A stretch of 64,000 nucleotides of DNA from Lysinibacillus sphaericus OT4b.31 (GCF_000392615.1 NZ_KB933398.1:690391-754390); one strand, 5' to 3'. Counted from the stretch's first letter, positions 40,877 through 50,400 are shown. Program-made: numbers and translations. The notes: a model not told the origin generated them from the letters alone.

Positions 40877-42187
40877 TCACTCCGAAACTGTTACTAGATC
40901 TTCAAATTTCTCTTCTACCCAAGTTTTGAACAGTTCATAGTCTGCATAAACGATTTCCTTGTAGCGCATTGCTTGTAAAATAGTACTTTCAATAAAGACG
41001 TTGCGCTCTTTACCGATAGCGTTTAAAATTTCATGCTCACTATGGTAGGTAAAAACATCGGAATAATCGATATCAGCCCGTGCGTGAATTTTTGCTGCGA
41101 TACGCCCCATAGTCGATGTTGTGACAAAATAATCCTCTAGGTCTTTGTAATTTTTAGGCTTGACCTTTTTCTTATAAGGTGAGCGCTCACGAATATAATA
41201 TTCTTGCCCATCGATCGTAACATAAGCTAAATGGGGGTCCTCTAGGTGATGCATGGCCTTTTGGGTACCGACAACACGTGCACCTTGATGCTCATACTTT
41301 GCCCAGAATGCCTCATTGTACGGCATGAAGTAAGCAGGAATCGCCGTACGTACTTCCTTCATTTCAAGCACTAAATCTTCTACTCCTAGAGCGTCTGTCT
41401 CACCATCTACCAAAATATAATAGCGTTTTAAACCAATGGATGCAGTCCCTGAGCCATGTTTAATGGCGATATCTTTAATCACATAGTTTGATAGCACATT
41501 AGAAATCGCAGAATGTTCATCTTCAGATACAGGCTGCACCTCTTCATTCCAGAGGAAAACACGCTGTCCGTCATCGTTAATGCTCGTTATATCCTGTAAA
41601 AAATGAGACCGTTGACGGTTCTCAAGCTTTTTTAAGACCTTTTTGATTGGTCCCTTAGTGTTGTCCTTTGTAAATGTCAGTGTTAGAGGATCGTCTTGTT
41701 TACGCTGGAATCGTTTTAATTGATCCATATAGCCTTGTAGAAAATGATGCATGGACATTTTTTGAGCCGCAATATGTAAGCCTTGCTCCTCGAGATATAG
41801 GGCAATACTAACGCTCATACGAACAACATCGTATAAATAAGAGCCAACATAGCCCTCATCAAAATCGTTGACATCAAAAACGATAGCCCCTGTTTCATTT
41901 TGGAACGCACCAAAGTTGTCCAGATGCATATCACCTTGAATCCACGTGGGCCTCACATCGGCTGTATGGAAGATGGACGGCATTTTCGTGACATCAAAAT
42001 AAAATAAATAGGCACTTCCTCGGAAAAAACGAAATGGACTTTCTCGCATTTTACGATATTTCTCTAAACGTTGTTCCTCATTTAGTCCCATACGTTGAAC
42101 ATCAAACTCTTCAAATATTGTTTCTAGTTGTTCTTTTCGTAAAAATATCCGTGTGTGCTTTACTTGCTCAAGTAGGGCATGCTCCAT
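40877..42187 (-). CDS. DUF2252 family protein
   Basis: 436 residues; ATG 42187 is favoured because AGAGGA lies between it and the longer candidate start at 42205. Recognisable DUF2252 blocks are FRFFRGSAYLFYFD, WIQGDMHLDNFGAF (kinase-like HxDxxxxN) and FDVNDFDEGYVGSYLYDVVR. The fold is related to aminoglycoside-phosphotransferase-type kinases, so a phosphotransferase role is possible; the substrate is unknown. Monocistronic. Confidence 0.85.
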   Translation of the reverse strand: MEHALLEQVKHTRIFLRKEQLETIFEEFDVQRMGLNEEQRLEKYRKMRESPFRFFRGSAYLFYFDVTKMPSIFHTADVRPTWIQGDMHLDNFGAFQNETGAIVFDVNDFDEGYVGSYLYDVVRMSVSIALYLEEQGLHIAAQKMSMHHFLQGYMDQLKRFQRKQDDPLTLTFTKDNTKGPIKKVLKKLENRQRSHFLQDITSINDDGQRVFLWNEEVQPVSEDEHSAISNVLSNYVIKDIAIKHGSGTASIGLKRYYILVDGETDALGVEDLVLEMKEVRTAIPAYFMPYNEAFWAKYEHQGARVVGTQKAMHHLEDPHLAYVTIDGQEYYIRERSPYKKKVKPKNYKDLEDYFVTTSTMGRIAAKIHARADIDYSDVFTYHSEHEILNAIGKERNVFIESTILQAMRYKEIVYADYELFKTWVEEKFEDLVTVSE

Positions 42188-42354
42188 CAAGATTCCTCTT
42201 TTCATAATATTGGTATTTTACAGTATTATACGTGCCATTATAGACGAAAGTTTCGTTGGATTAAAAGTTATTTTTGTATGTAGTAAAGTCTAAAACATGT
42301 TCAATTCCATTCTTTCATAATATAGTACATGCTCAGTGCTCGGAGGGAGGTTGT

Positions 42355-42930
42355 ATGCTTTTTTTAAAGAAGGGCTTGGTCATCATTATCGGTAGTATTT
42401 CTTTATCGTTAGGAATCAATTTATTCTTAACCCCTTATGAAATCTTAGATGGAGGAGTTGTGGGATTAGCTTTAATTTTACACTATTTATATAAACTAAA
42501 AATTGGCTTGATGATTATCATTTTAAGTATTCCAATTTTTATCATTGCTTGGTTTAAATATAGGTCTTACTTCTATAATAGTGTGCACGGATTAATCTGC
42601 TCTTCTTTTATCATTGATTTGTTAAAGCCTGTTCGAAACCTGATTGAAATCGATGCAGTCTATAGTGCGATTTTAGGAGGGATTCTTGTTGGTTTTGGTA
42701 TTGGCTTGATGCTCCGATTTCAGACAAGCACTGGTGGAACTGATCTTATAGCTCAGTTTCTATGCGATAAAACAGGCATCAATGTTGGCGTACTCATCTT
42801 CTTTATCGATTCAATTGTTATTGTATTTGGGGGGCTCCTTTTGTCCTCTAGTACATTATTACTTTCTATTATTACTGTTCTAGTAGTTGGGATTACCACG
42901 AGTATTGTTACGAGCAATAATCATCACTAG
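42355..42930 (+). CDS. YitT-family (DUF161) membrane protein, short form
   Basis: 191 residues from ATG 42355, preceded by GGAGGGAGG. Five or six membrane helices. The opening GSISLSLGINLFLTPYEILDGGVVGLAL and FQTSTGGTDLIAQ are YitT hallmarks. The usual C-terminal DUF2179 domain is missing: the protein stops after the last helix with SNNHH. Function of the family unknown. Confidence 0.82.
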   Translation: MLFLKKGLVIIIGSISLSLGINLFLTPYEILDGGVVGLALILHYLYKLKIGLMIIILSIPIFIIAWFKYRSYFYNSVHGLICSSFIIDLLKPVRNLIEIDAVYSAILGGILVGFGIGLMLRFQTSTGGTDLIAQFLCDKTGINVGVLIFFIDSIVIVFGGLLLSSSTLLLSIITVLVVGITTSIVTSNNHH

Positions 42931-42936
42931 GGACTA

Positions 42937-42968
42937 AAAAATAGCTTCAGCAAGCTGAAACTATTTTA
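42937..42968. terminator. Terminator between the YitT-like gene and the DMT gene
   Basis: AAATAGCTTCAGC / GCTGAAACTATTTT stem; usable in both directions. Confidence 0.75.
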
Positions 42969-42996
42969 CATCGACGTAGAAAAGTGCATTTGATTA

Positions 42997-43878
42997 TTAC
43001 CGAGAACTGTTTATCATACGCTTTTTTGGATAGGCGGGTTTAATCTCTGCGATTAGAATCGCTAGTAAAATGAGTGCTGCGCCAACAATCATACGACCGG
43101 TTAACACTTCATGTAAAAATAATACCGATAATACCATACCGAAAAATGATTCGGTCGAAAGAATAATGGCTGCCTTTGTAGCGGTGGTATATTGATTTGC
43201 CACATTTTGAAAAAGGTAAGCAATCGTAGTTGAAAAAATGGCTAAATAGACAATTGAATAGATGGCTTCTTTTTCAAGTGTTGCTGGTATTTCACCTGTA
43301 CTGATTACCACCAAAATTCCTATGAACGATGCTGTTATGAATTGAATAATTGTGAGTGCAATGGCATCTTCCTTTTGAACGAAAAGATTTGTACAAAAAA
43401 TATCAAAAGCAAAGGCAACTGCGCATGCTAGTGATAAAATGTCGCCGATATTCATGGTCATAGATCCTTGTAATGACAAACAACCTATCCCTACGACAGC
43501 CATAATTGAGCCAATTATTTCATAGCCATCAATACGTCGTTTATAAACTGCATAGGCAATGATAGGTACAATGATGACGTTAACAGCGGTTAAAAAGGCA
43601 TTTTTAGAGGGTGTTGTATATTGTAAACCAACTGTTTGAAGAGAAAAGGCAATATACAATATGGTGCCTAATAGAACGCCTTTCCATATAACTGATTTTG
43701 TAGCCTTTTTTAATCTGTATCCAAATAAAACCGTGAGTATAATCGAAGCTAATAAGAATCTTCCTGCCATCACTTGATACGCTGTTAAATATTCTAACGC
43801 AATGGCAGTAATGACAAATCCACTTCCCCAAACAATTGCAGTAATAAGTAGCATACCATCAGCTATGTAGTGTTTCAT
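42997..43878 (-). CDS. DMT-superfamily (EamA) permease
   Basis: 293 residues from ATG 43878 (CAGGAGGAAAG upstream; the longer frame start at 43911 has no site). Ten membrane helices in two EamA halves; AIVWGSGFVITAIAL and the STTIAYLFQNVANQYTTATKAAII block are typical. Likely a metabolite exporter, substrate unknown. It lies downstream of the PucR-type regulator on the same strand, separated by 107 bp. Confidence 0.85.
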   Translation of the reverse strand: MKHYIADGMLLITAIVWGSGFVITAIALEYLTAYQVMAGRFLLASIILTVLFGYRLKKATKSVIWKGVLLGTILYIAFSLQTVGLQYTTPSKNAFLTAVNVIIVPIIAYAVYKRRIDGYEIIGSIMAVVGIGCLSLQGSMTMNIGDILSLACAVAFAFDIFCTNLFVQKEDAIALTIIQFITASFIGILVVISTGEIPATLEKEAIYSIVYLAIFSTTIAYLFQNVANQYTTATKAAIILSTESFFGMVLSVLFLHEVLTGRMIVGAALILLAILIAEIKPAYPKKRMINSSR

Positions 43879-43985
43879 CTTTCTTCCTCCTGACTTAAAT
43901 AAGAATAGCATGTGAAGAAAGAAAATAATTTGACTGTAATTCTAAACATTCAGGCGTTTTTTTGTACTTATTCCAAAGCTACCGT

Positions 43986-45158
43986 TCATTCTTCAACCTT
44001 GCTATGTAGTAAGTACAATTTAACGGCTGTCGATAAGCGTTCATAAAAAACATAATCATTTTCTAATGGTGCTATTAACTGACGTATTTTCGTCATGCGA
44101 TAGCGAATGGTGTTTGGATGACAGTAGTGTGCAACGGCTACTTCTTTAATGTTGCCTTTTTTAATAACAAAGGTTATAGCTGTGTTCAATAAATCAGGGT
44201 CTACCTTACTTTCTAGTAGGGGGCCTAAGTAATTGCTTACATAATTTATAACAAAGGGTGTGTCCTTACGATACAATTCAATAAGCAGACAATCAGAAGC
44301 GAGATTTTTGTAATGACAAGTAGGAGTCATTTCAATTTCTGCCATCATACGAGAAAAGAAGGCTTCTCGAACGGCAAGATGAAGTTCTGTTTGTGTTACG
44401 TGAACGTCACTATAACCTATGGTGATACCCTCTGTTGAAATATCATACATTGTAAGCCATTCGTTCAGTAGTTTTTCAAATTGAAGCTGCTGAGAGTGAT
44501 TGGTCATTAGGATAAAAATACTTTTTTTACAAGTACATACAATGCCAGATTTCAATAGGGGCTCTAAGTTAAAAAAAGGTTGCATCCATTGATTATTTGC
44601 CGTTTGCTTCATTTGAATATTTGCTACGAACACATACTTTTCAAAAGCTTTATTCATTTGTTGTAGAAAGGATTTTATTTGTTCGTCGGAGACATCTTCG
44701 TCAATTAGACGCCTCATAATTGTTGCTATAAAGAATGTATAATCTTGTGTTTTTGCATAGGCCATTGTTTCTAAAATGATTTTTTCAAAAAATTCATCTC
44801 CACCAAACCGTAATATCGGGAAATGATGTTCTTCTGCCAAAGCTAGTACTTCACCGGGCAAATCTTTATAAATAACGGGTTTATAGGCTAAAGCACTAGC
44901 TTCTAGTTGGATCAGACTTTTAACCGCATTCAATAAATATTCTGGCTCTTGTTTTGCAAATAATAAACTGCTTAGAACAACGCTATTAGGTGTGAAAATC
45001 GTTTCTCTAACAGTTTGAATATCAGGTGAAAATTCAAAATCTAGAATTTCAACGTTTTGGACAGGTTTATGTAATCCATTGCTACCAGCAATAACTGTAA
45101 AATCCTTTGTAATAGGTAGTTGCAAAAAGTTTTTTACGTTCATTAGAGGATCTAGCAA
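43986..45158 (-). CDS. PucR-family transcriptional regulator
   Basis: 390 residues (ATG 45143 is an alternative start). N-terminal PucR domain (~1-125: VIAGSNGLHKPVQNVEILDF, VVLSSLLFA), a GGDEF-like middle region without active-site residues, and C-terminal PucR helix-turn-helix (VAVAHYCHPNTIRYRMTKIR). In B. subtilis PucR controls purine degradation. Here it lies 200 bp downstream of an amidase gene on the same strand, so amidase control is the simplest guess. Confidence 0.88.
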   Translation of the reverse strand: MLDPLMNVKNFLQLPITKDFTVIAGSNGLHKPVQNVEILDFEFSPDIQTVRETIFTPNSVVLSSLLFAKQEPEYLLNAVKSLIQLEASALAYKPVIYKDLPGEVLALAEEHHFPILRFGGDEFFEKIILETMAYAKTQDYTFFIATIMRRLIDEDVSDEQIKSFLQQMNKAFEKYVFVANIQMKQTANNQWMQPFFNLEPLLKSGIVCTCKKSIFILMTNHSQQLQFEKLLNEWLTMYDISTEGITIGYSDVHVTQTELHLAVREAFFSRMMAEIEMTPTCHYKNLASDCLLIELYRKDTPFVINYVSNYLGPLLESKVDPDLLNTAITFVIKKGNIKEVAVAHYCHPNTIRYRMTKIRQLIAPLENDYVFYERLSTAVKLYLLHSKVEE

Positions 45159-45316
45159 CCTTTCTGGTAATTGATTTGAGTTAAATAGTTTATATACTTA
45201 TTATAAAATCTATTATCACTTAAATACTATGTTATATTTTTAATTCTCTAATTAATGAATTTTTTCATCTCGATGACCATTGGTAGGGATTACTAGAACT
45301 TTCCTTACAGTGAAAT

Positions 45317-45347
45317 AAATAACCGCCCACGAATGGACGGCTACGTA
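45317..45347 (-). terminator. Terminator of the amidase operon
   Basis: On the minus strand GCCGTCCA TTCG TGGGCGGT followed by TATTTATTT, just past the amidase stop at 45359. Confidence 0.65.
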
Positions 45348-45358
45348 GTATCTACTAT

Positions 45359-46777
45359 TTAAATGTTAGCGAATATATTAGGCTTTCTGTTTTTCTTGGG
45401 GTTCGTTTGTTCAATTGCATAACCAACGTTCAGGATACGGCCTTCTTTAAAGGCTGGTCCAATGATTTGTAGACCAACAGGCAAGTTCCCTTTGAAACCA
45501 CAAGGAACAGAGAGAGCCGGTAAACCTGTTAAGTTACTTGGGCCAGTAAAACGAATTATATTGTCAATTAAATCTACTTTTTCGCCATTTAGTTCGGCAA
45601 AATCATCACCGATACTACTAGCTACAACAGGCAATGTTGGGGTAATCATGACATCAACCTGATTGAAAATTTGAGTGAATTCTTGCTTGATTTGTCTACG
45701 TACCTGTTGAGCCTGTAAATAATCAACAGCAGACGGTAATTCACCAAGTTCAAATAAAAGACGGATATCATCCCCGAAATCTTGTGGTCTCTTCAGTAAG
45801 TCTGAGTGATGGATAGCAGCTGCCTCCGAAAGGGAAGTAATGAGCTCAGCCCATTCGGCATATTGTAAGGATGGGATTTTTACAACCTCAACCCTTGCTC
45901 CTTGGTCAACTAAACTTTGAATGCTTGTACGAACAGCACGATCTACATCTGAATCTACACGATTAAAGAAATAATCCTCATTAACACCGATGACTAAATC
46001 TTTAACATTGCCTGTAAGCTGTTGTACATAATTATCAGTCGGTACATCAACGCATGTTGGGTCGCGATGATCAAAGCCTGAAATAATCTCGAGCATACCC
46101 GCAGCGTCTTTAACAGTCTTTGTCATTGGACCAATGTGATCTAAACTCCAAGCAAGCGGGTAACAGCCGTATTTACTAACACGACCGTGAGTAGGCTTTA
46201 AGCCAACAATTCCACATGCGGATGAAGGGATTCGAATCGAACCTGCTGTATCTGTACCTAATGAAGCTACGCTAGCTCCTGCCGCAACAGCCGCGCCAGA
46301 GCCTCCACTAGATCCACCAGGAATTTTATCTAAATCCCACGGGTTCCGTACAGGTCCGTAATGAGGATTATTATTTGTAATACCCCAAGCATACTCATGC
46401 ATACTCAATTTTCCTGTGAAAATGACACCCGCATCACGGAGCTTTTCCACAACAGTCGCATCATAATGTGACACAAAATCCTTATGAATTTTCGAGGACA
46501 TCGTTGTTATTTTATCTTTAAAGTATAGATTGTCTTTTAATGCCATTGGAATGCCATGGTACATGCCTCGATATTGGCCATTTAAAATTTCTTTTTCTGC
46601 CTCTTTAGCATTAGCTAAAGCTTCATCGTGATAAAAAGCCATGTAAGCATTAATCTTTGGCTGGCTTTCCTCAGCAAAATGTAAAATTGCCTTCGTCAGT
46701 TCGACGGGAGAGAGGGTTTTATTTTCAATTAAGGGTGCCAATTCTTCTACAGATTTCAAATGTAAATCAGTTGTCAA
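45359..46777 (-). CDS. Amidase-signature-family amidase (AtzE/GatA-like)
   Basis: 472 residues from TTG 46777, eight bases after GGAGGTGA. The catalytic Ser-cis-Ser-Lys triad is intact: Lys81 (GIPMALKDN), Ser156/157 (PGGSSGGSG) and Ser180 (GTDTAGSIR). It hydrolyses or transfers an amide; sequence does not fix the substrate. The preceding 61-residue gene overlaps it by 11 bp and looks like a GatC/AtzG-type partner, suggesting a two-subunit hydrolase rather than a tRNA amidotransferase, since no gatB is present. Confidence 0.88.
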   Translation of the reverse strand: MTTDLHLKSVEELAPLIENKTLSPVELTKAILHFAEESQPKINAYMAFYHDEALANAKEAEKEILNGQYRGMYHGIPMALKDNLYFKDKITTMSSKIHKDFVSHYDATVVEKLRDAGVIFTGKLSMHEYAWGITNNNPHYGPVRNPWDLDKIPGGSSGGSGAAVAAGASVASLGTDTAGSIRIPSSACGIVGLKPTHGRVSKYGCYPLAWSLDHIGPMTKTVKDAAGMLEIISGFDHRDPTCVDVPTDNYVQQLTGNVKDLVIGVNEDYFFNRVDSDVDRAVRTSIQSLVDQGARVEVVKIPSLQYAEWAELITSLSEAAAIHHSDLLKRPQDFGDDIRLLFELGELPSAVDYLQAQQVRRQIKQEFTQIFNQVDVMITPTLPVVASSIGDDFAELNGEKVDLIDNIIRFTGPSNLTGLPALSVPCGFKGNLPVGLQIIGPAFKEGRILNVGYAIEQTNPKKNRKPNIFANI

Positions 46778-46952
46778 TATGGTCACCTCCAGGTATGTTG
46801 CGAATAGCGATATCCGCGTCATCAATAGCAATGCCCTCTAAATTGCTGCGAAGTGATTGCATGCCTTCCCATCGTGTTTTAAGTAGCTCAAGGTGTTCAG
46901 ATTTTGCTTCAATTCCTTTGTTCTCCAATAGTTGTTGAATAGACAAACTCAT
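46767..46952 (-). CDS. Small GatC/AtzG-like subunit preceding the amidase
   Basis: 61 residues from ATG 46952, nine bases after GGGAGG (an ATG two codons earlier is too close). Sequence MSLSIQQLLENKGIEAKSEH, helical, with IAIRNIPGGD near the end. It overlaps the amidase start by 11 bp, so translation is coupled. Small partners of amidase-signature enzymes (GatC, AtzG) have this size, gene order and helical character. I infer a stabilising subunit; direct homology is not proven. Confidence 0.6.
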   Translation of the reverse strand: MSLSIQQLLENKGIEAKSEHLELLKTRWEGMQSLRSNLEGIAIDDADIAIRNIPGGDHIDN

Positions 46953-46982
46953 TAACATGATCCTCCCTTGATAATAATTTTT

Positions 46983-47252
46983 CCCGCTTTAACGGTCAGT
47001 AAGACGTCCACCATGAGAACGAGTAAACGAGGTGGTCGATCAACTGACCGTAAAAGCCCGATTGGTTCAACTACCAATCAGTGGGGATGAAGAAACCCCC
47101 ACTGATTGAAGTTTCACTTTATCCCGCTTTAACGGTCAGTAAGGCGCCCACCTAAAATGACGGTGGTTGATCAACTGACCGTAAAAGCCCGATTGGTTCA
47201 ACTACCAATCAGTGGTTTGAAGAAACCCCCACTGATTGAAATTTCACTTTAT
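46983..47252 (-). repeat. Tandem imperfect 140-bp structured repeat in the amidase leader
   Basis: Two copies start at 46983 and 47123 (CCCGCTTTAACGGTCAGTAA), the second ~10 bases shorter. Each has an outer stem ACGGTCAGT / ACTGACCGT around a variable loop, then GATTGGT / ACCAATC and AATCAGTGGG / CCCACTGATT, which share bases and so could be mutually exclusive. Lies upstream of the AtzG-like/amidase genes (minus strand). Could be a duplicated RNA leader element or a dispersed palindromic repeat. Confidence 0.75.
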
Positions 47253-47441
47253 CTAAATAGGTTTACCCTATAAAGAACAAAATTGATGAACTATTCATGT
47301 TTTACTAGATGAAACACATATTCTTATAAAAGGTAATAAAATACTATTATTACAAGCATACACTATCCGCAAATTATATCAAATAAATAGAATGTCATAG
47401 AATGTATTTTATGTAAATTTTACTATGTATGAGGGGAGCGG

Positions 47442-47486
47442 ATGGATTATTTTTATTGTAGCGACTGCAATGCCTTGCTTTGTTAG
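47442..47486 (+). CDS. Possible 14-codon leader peptide upstream of the EAL gene
   Basis: ATG 47442 follows GAGGGGAG at good spacing and encodes MDYFYCSDCNALLC, with CxxC and a third Cys, ending TAG. It sits 95 bp upstream of the EAL gene. No proof of expression. Confidence 0.25.
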   Translation: MDYFYCSDCNALLC

Positions 47487-47581
47487 CAGTATGGTCACTA
47501 GCTCTTTTTACATACTATTCACAGTACGTTTACAATGAAAGCGTACAATAGCTATTAATAACCAATGTAAGAGGTGCCAGA

Positions 47582-48481
47582 ATGGAGTCTGTTGTGAGAC
47601 AAAGCATAAGAACAAGCAATTTATATTCTTATATAAAGTATTTATATGGCCAGCATCAAAATAATGCTTTATATATGAAACGATTAAAAGCATTGAAAAA
47701 GATTATCCAGAACAAGGATTTACATACGTATTTTCAACCTATTGTCGATTTACAAACAAAGCAAACGATGGGATTCGAGGCGTTAAATCGACCAGAGACT
47801 TCGGATTTGTTTAGCAGTGTCGACCAGTTTTATGAGTTTGTTGGACAAACAGACTGTGTTTTTTTATTTGAATGCTTTTGTCGTAATTTCTCATTACAGC
47901 GTTTCAAGGAACGATTGCATGGCGATATGATGGACAAAGATTTTATGATTTTCCTTAATATTCATCCAAATGTATTACTCGATAAAAAGTATCATAGTGG
48001 TGAAACATTTCAATTATTAAAGGAGCTTGGCATAAAACCGCAACAGGTTGTTTTTGAGTTGACGGAGCGTAGCGCAGTAATAGATTTCGTAGAATTTGAA
48101 CGTGTATTATCAAATTACCGTTCACAGGGCTATCGAATTGCGGTGGATGATATGGGCTCTGGCTACAATAGCTTAAAAACGCTTATTTATTTAAAGCCAG
48201 AATTCATCAAGCTGGATCGTTCGCTAATTCATTTTATCGATAAGAACAGCGAACAGCAGCAGCTTGTCACATTGTTAATGAAGTATGCTGTACAAGCTGA
48301 AACAAAAATTATTGCAGAGGGCATTGAACGTCAAGAGGAGCTCGAATATTTACATCAAATGGGCATCCATTATGCACAAGGATACGCGATAGGGAAGCCC
48401 GCAAAGGACATACATTTGGGGAAAATAAGGGTGGGTGACCATGAAAATAGGGGAAGTCATAGAGAACGTTCCTTGTATTGA
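47582..48481 (+). CDS. EAL-domain cyclic-di-GMP phosphodiesterase
   Basis: 299 residues. ATG behind AGAGGTG. After a ~45-residue N-terminus there is a full EAL domain: EAL at 66-68 (GFEALNRPE), LNIHP, FELTERS, VDDMGSGYNSL, FIKLDRSLI, AEGIE and HYAQGYAIGKP. All metal and catalytic positions I can place appear present, so it should degrade c-di-GMP to pGpG. No membrane segment. It overlaps the next gene, which carries a GGDEF domain. Confidence 0.92.
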   Translation: MESVVRQSIRTSNLYSYIKYLYGQHQNNALYMKRLKALKKIIQNKDLHTYFQPIVDLQTKQTMGFEALNRPETSDLFSSVDQFYEFVGQTDCVFLFECFCRNFSLQRFKERLHGDMMDKDFMIFLNIHPNVLLDKKYHSGETFQLLKELGIKPQQVVFELTERSAVIDFVEFERVLSNYRSQGYRIAVDDMGSGYNSLKTLIYLKPEFIKLDRSLIHFIDKNSEQQQLVTLLMKYAVQAETKIIAEGIERQEELEYLHQMGIHYAQGYAIGKPAKDIHLGKIRVGDHENRGSHRERSLY

Positions 48482-49391
48482 TGAATATGTGAAAAATAAA
48501 GAGGTAGATTTGCTTTTTACAAGTAATCCGTCGTTGCGTAGTGTTGTGGTAGTGCAGGAAGGTAGACCAATTGGACATATTACACGCACACATTTCTATC
48601 AAAAAATTGGGACACGTTATGGCTATAATTTATTTATGGGTCGGCAAAATCAGCTAATTATTAAAGATGATCCACTAATTGTCGACCGTTTTACACCTAT
48701 TACGGAAGTAAGTACAGAAGCGATGCGCCGACGAGCAGAAGATTTATATGACGATGTGATTGTGACAAAAGACGATTATTTCTTTGGTGTTGTCAGTATT
48801 CGAGAACTATTATTAAAGTTGGTAGAAACACAGGTAGCCATAGCAAGTTTTTTAAATCCCCTTAGTAGTTTACCTGGCAATAAATTAATTGATGACAAGT
48901 TAGAAGAGACTTTGCATTTTCAGCAATACAGCCTCATTTATTTTGATTTAGATCATTTTAAATCCTATAATGACACCTATGGTTTTAATAAGGGCGATAA
49001 AGTTCTGTGTTATTTGACGGATATCTTGAAAAAGAATATTGCAGGAGTAAACGATTTTCTAGGGCATATTGGCGGCGATGATTTTGTGGCCATTCTACCA
49101 CATTATGAGGTGAAGGCGATTTGTCAAAGGATAATCGACGAATTTGATTCGCAAATTTTAGGATTTTACGACCTTGAAGATATTGTACAGTTACAAATTC
49201 CAAATAGATTAGGTAAACTAGAGCCTTTCACTTGTACTTCACTTTCTATTGCAATCATTACAAATGAACATCGGCAATTTGATTCCGTTGAACAATTATC
49301 AGATGCAGTCACACGCATAAAAAAAGAATGTAAGAAAATCTCAGGAAGCTGTTATCTTATCAATGAACAAGAAGCCTACCTCATCCATTAA
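48441..49391 (+). CDS. CBS-pair / GGDEF-domain protein with variant GGDDF site
   Basis: 316 residues from ATG 48441 (a GTG two codons upstream is possible), overlapping the EAL gene by 41 bp. Two CBS-like modules (~1-130: LRSVVVVQEGRPIGHITRTH and VIVTKDDYFFGVVSIRELLL), then a GGDEF domain from ~138 (NPLSSLPGNKLI, FDLDHFKSYNDTYGFNKGD). The active-site loop reads GGDDF (211-215) instead of GGDEF/GGEEF, and no RxxD inhibitory site precedes it. It may be a weak or inactive cyclase, or a nucleotide-sensing regulator of the EAL partner. Confidence 0.85.
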   Translation: MKIGEVIENVPCIDEYVKNKEVDLLFTSNPSLRSVVVVQEGRPIGHITRTHFYQKIGTRYGYNLFMGRQNQLIIKDDPLIVDRFTPITEVSTEAMRRRAEDLYDDVIVTKDDYFFGVVSIRELLLKLVETQVAIASFLNPLSSLPGNKLIDDKLEETLHFQQYSLIYFDLDHFKSYNDTYGFNKGDKVLCYLTDILKKNIAGVNDFLGHIGGDDFVAILPHYEVKAICQRIIDEFDSQILGFYDLEDIVQLQIPNRLGKLEPFTCTSLSIAIITNEHRQFDSVEQLSDAVTRIKKECKKISGSCYLINEQEAYLIH

Positions 49392-49461
49392 AAGAGGTAG
49401 GTTTCTTGTTTTGTACTAAGCATAAAAAAGTTGAGTTGATTTTATAAAAAATCTCGTGGAA

Positions 49462-50211
49462 TTAGTAAGCACTCCAGTCAGCATCAGCAGCTATTGCTAC
49501 ACCGTAGATGAGTCCAGAATCCTCAGAAGCCAGGAATAGTGCAATATTGGCGATATCTGAATCTTGTCCTGCTTTTGGCATTAAGGTTACGCCACACAGG
49601 TTGCTCCATTCCGAACGGATCTACCTTGTCATCGTTGCTGTGAGGCCTGTTGCTACGTGACCTGGCGCAACGGCATAGCAACGAATATTTTGTGGGCTGT
49701 AGTGAGAGGCGATATTTTTTGCCATGCCAACAACAGCATGTTTAGCAGTATTATAGGCTAGGCAGCACGTTCACCTGTTAAACCAGCGATTGATGGCCGT
49801 ATTGACAATCATTTCGCCACCATTTTCCATAAACACTGGTAAGGCTTGGCGAATAGCACGCATCAACCCTGTAACGTTTGTCCATAATGCATTGCCAGAC
49901 CATATCGTCCGCATTTGTAGCTACGTGTATATTGTCACCAACTCCTGCATTTTTGACTAAAATATCTATACGACCAAAATGAGCAACTGCATCCACCATC
50001 ATTTTTGCACATCTTTTTCTGTAGCTACGTTACTTTCACACCAAAAGCTTCATAACCAGCTTCGATAATTTCAGCAACCTTTGTAAGTACTTTCATTGAA
50101 ATCTGCAATGACAACTTTTGCACCTTCTTGTGCATATTTACGTGCGATTTCTTTGCCGATACCTTCACCACTATCTGAAATAATAGCTACTTTATGTTGT
50201 AATTTCCCCAT
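49462..50211 (-). pseudogene. Decayed short-chain dehydrogenase/reductase gene
   Basis: On the minus strand starting near ATG 50211: MGKLQHKVAIISDSGEGIGK and KEIARKYAQEGAKVVIADFN give the Rossmann NADP motif. Then after frameshifts HFGRIDILVKNAGVGDN (normally LVNNAG), and near the end ADADWSAY and the stop at 49462. At least four frame disruptions exist (for example near 50090, 50030, 49780 and 49620). A full-length SDR (~250 codons) is clearly traceable but not translatable. No intact copy nearby. Confidence 0.8.
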
Positions 50212-50400
50212 GAAATTCTTCACTGGAAAAAAGTTTAGCATTAGTAAATTCATTGTATGGCGTTTTAAGGGCATAATCAAAGAAAAGAACGCCTACCAAT
50301 GCGGGAATTTATTAAACTGAATAAAACATACTTGATTAATAGGTATTGTCGGTATATAATTCGATTTACAATATAATAAAACATCTTAGGGGGCTTTCAA

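Noticed and set aside
46983-47252. CRISPR array.
   Set aside because: Only two long imperfect units with internal palindromes, no short repeat-spacer pattern and no cas genes.
47510-47545. Possible CcpA cre site (TGAAAGCGTACA) before the EAL gene.
   Set aside because: Lacks the second conserved half of the cre consensus.
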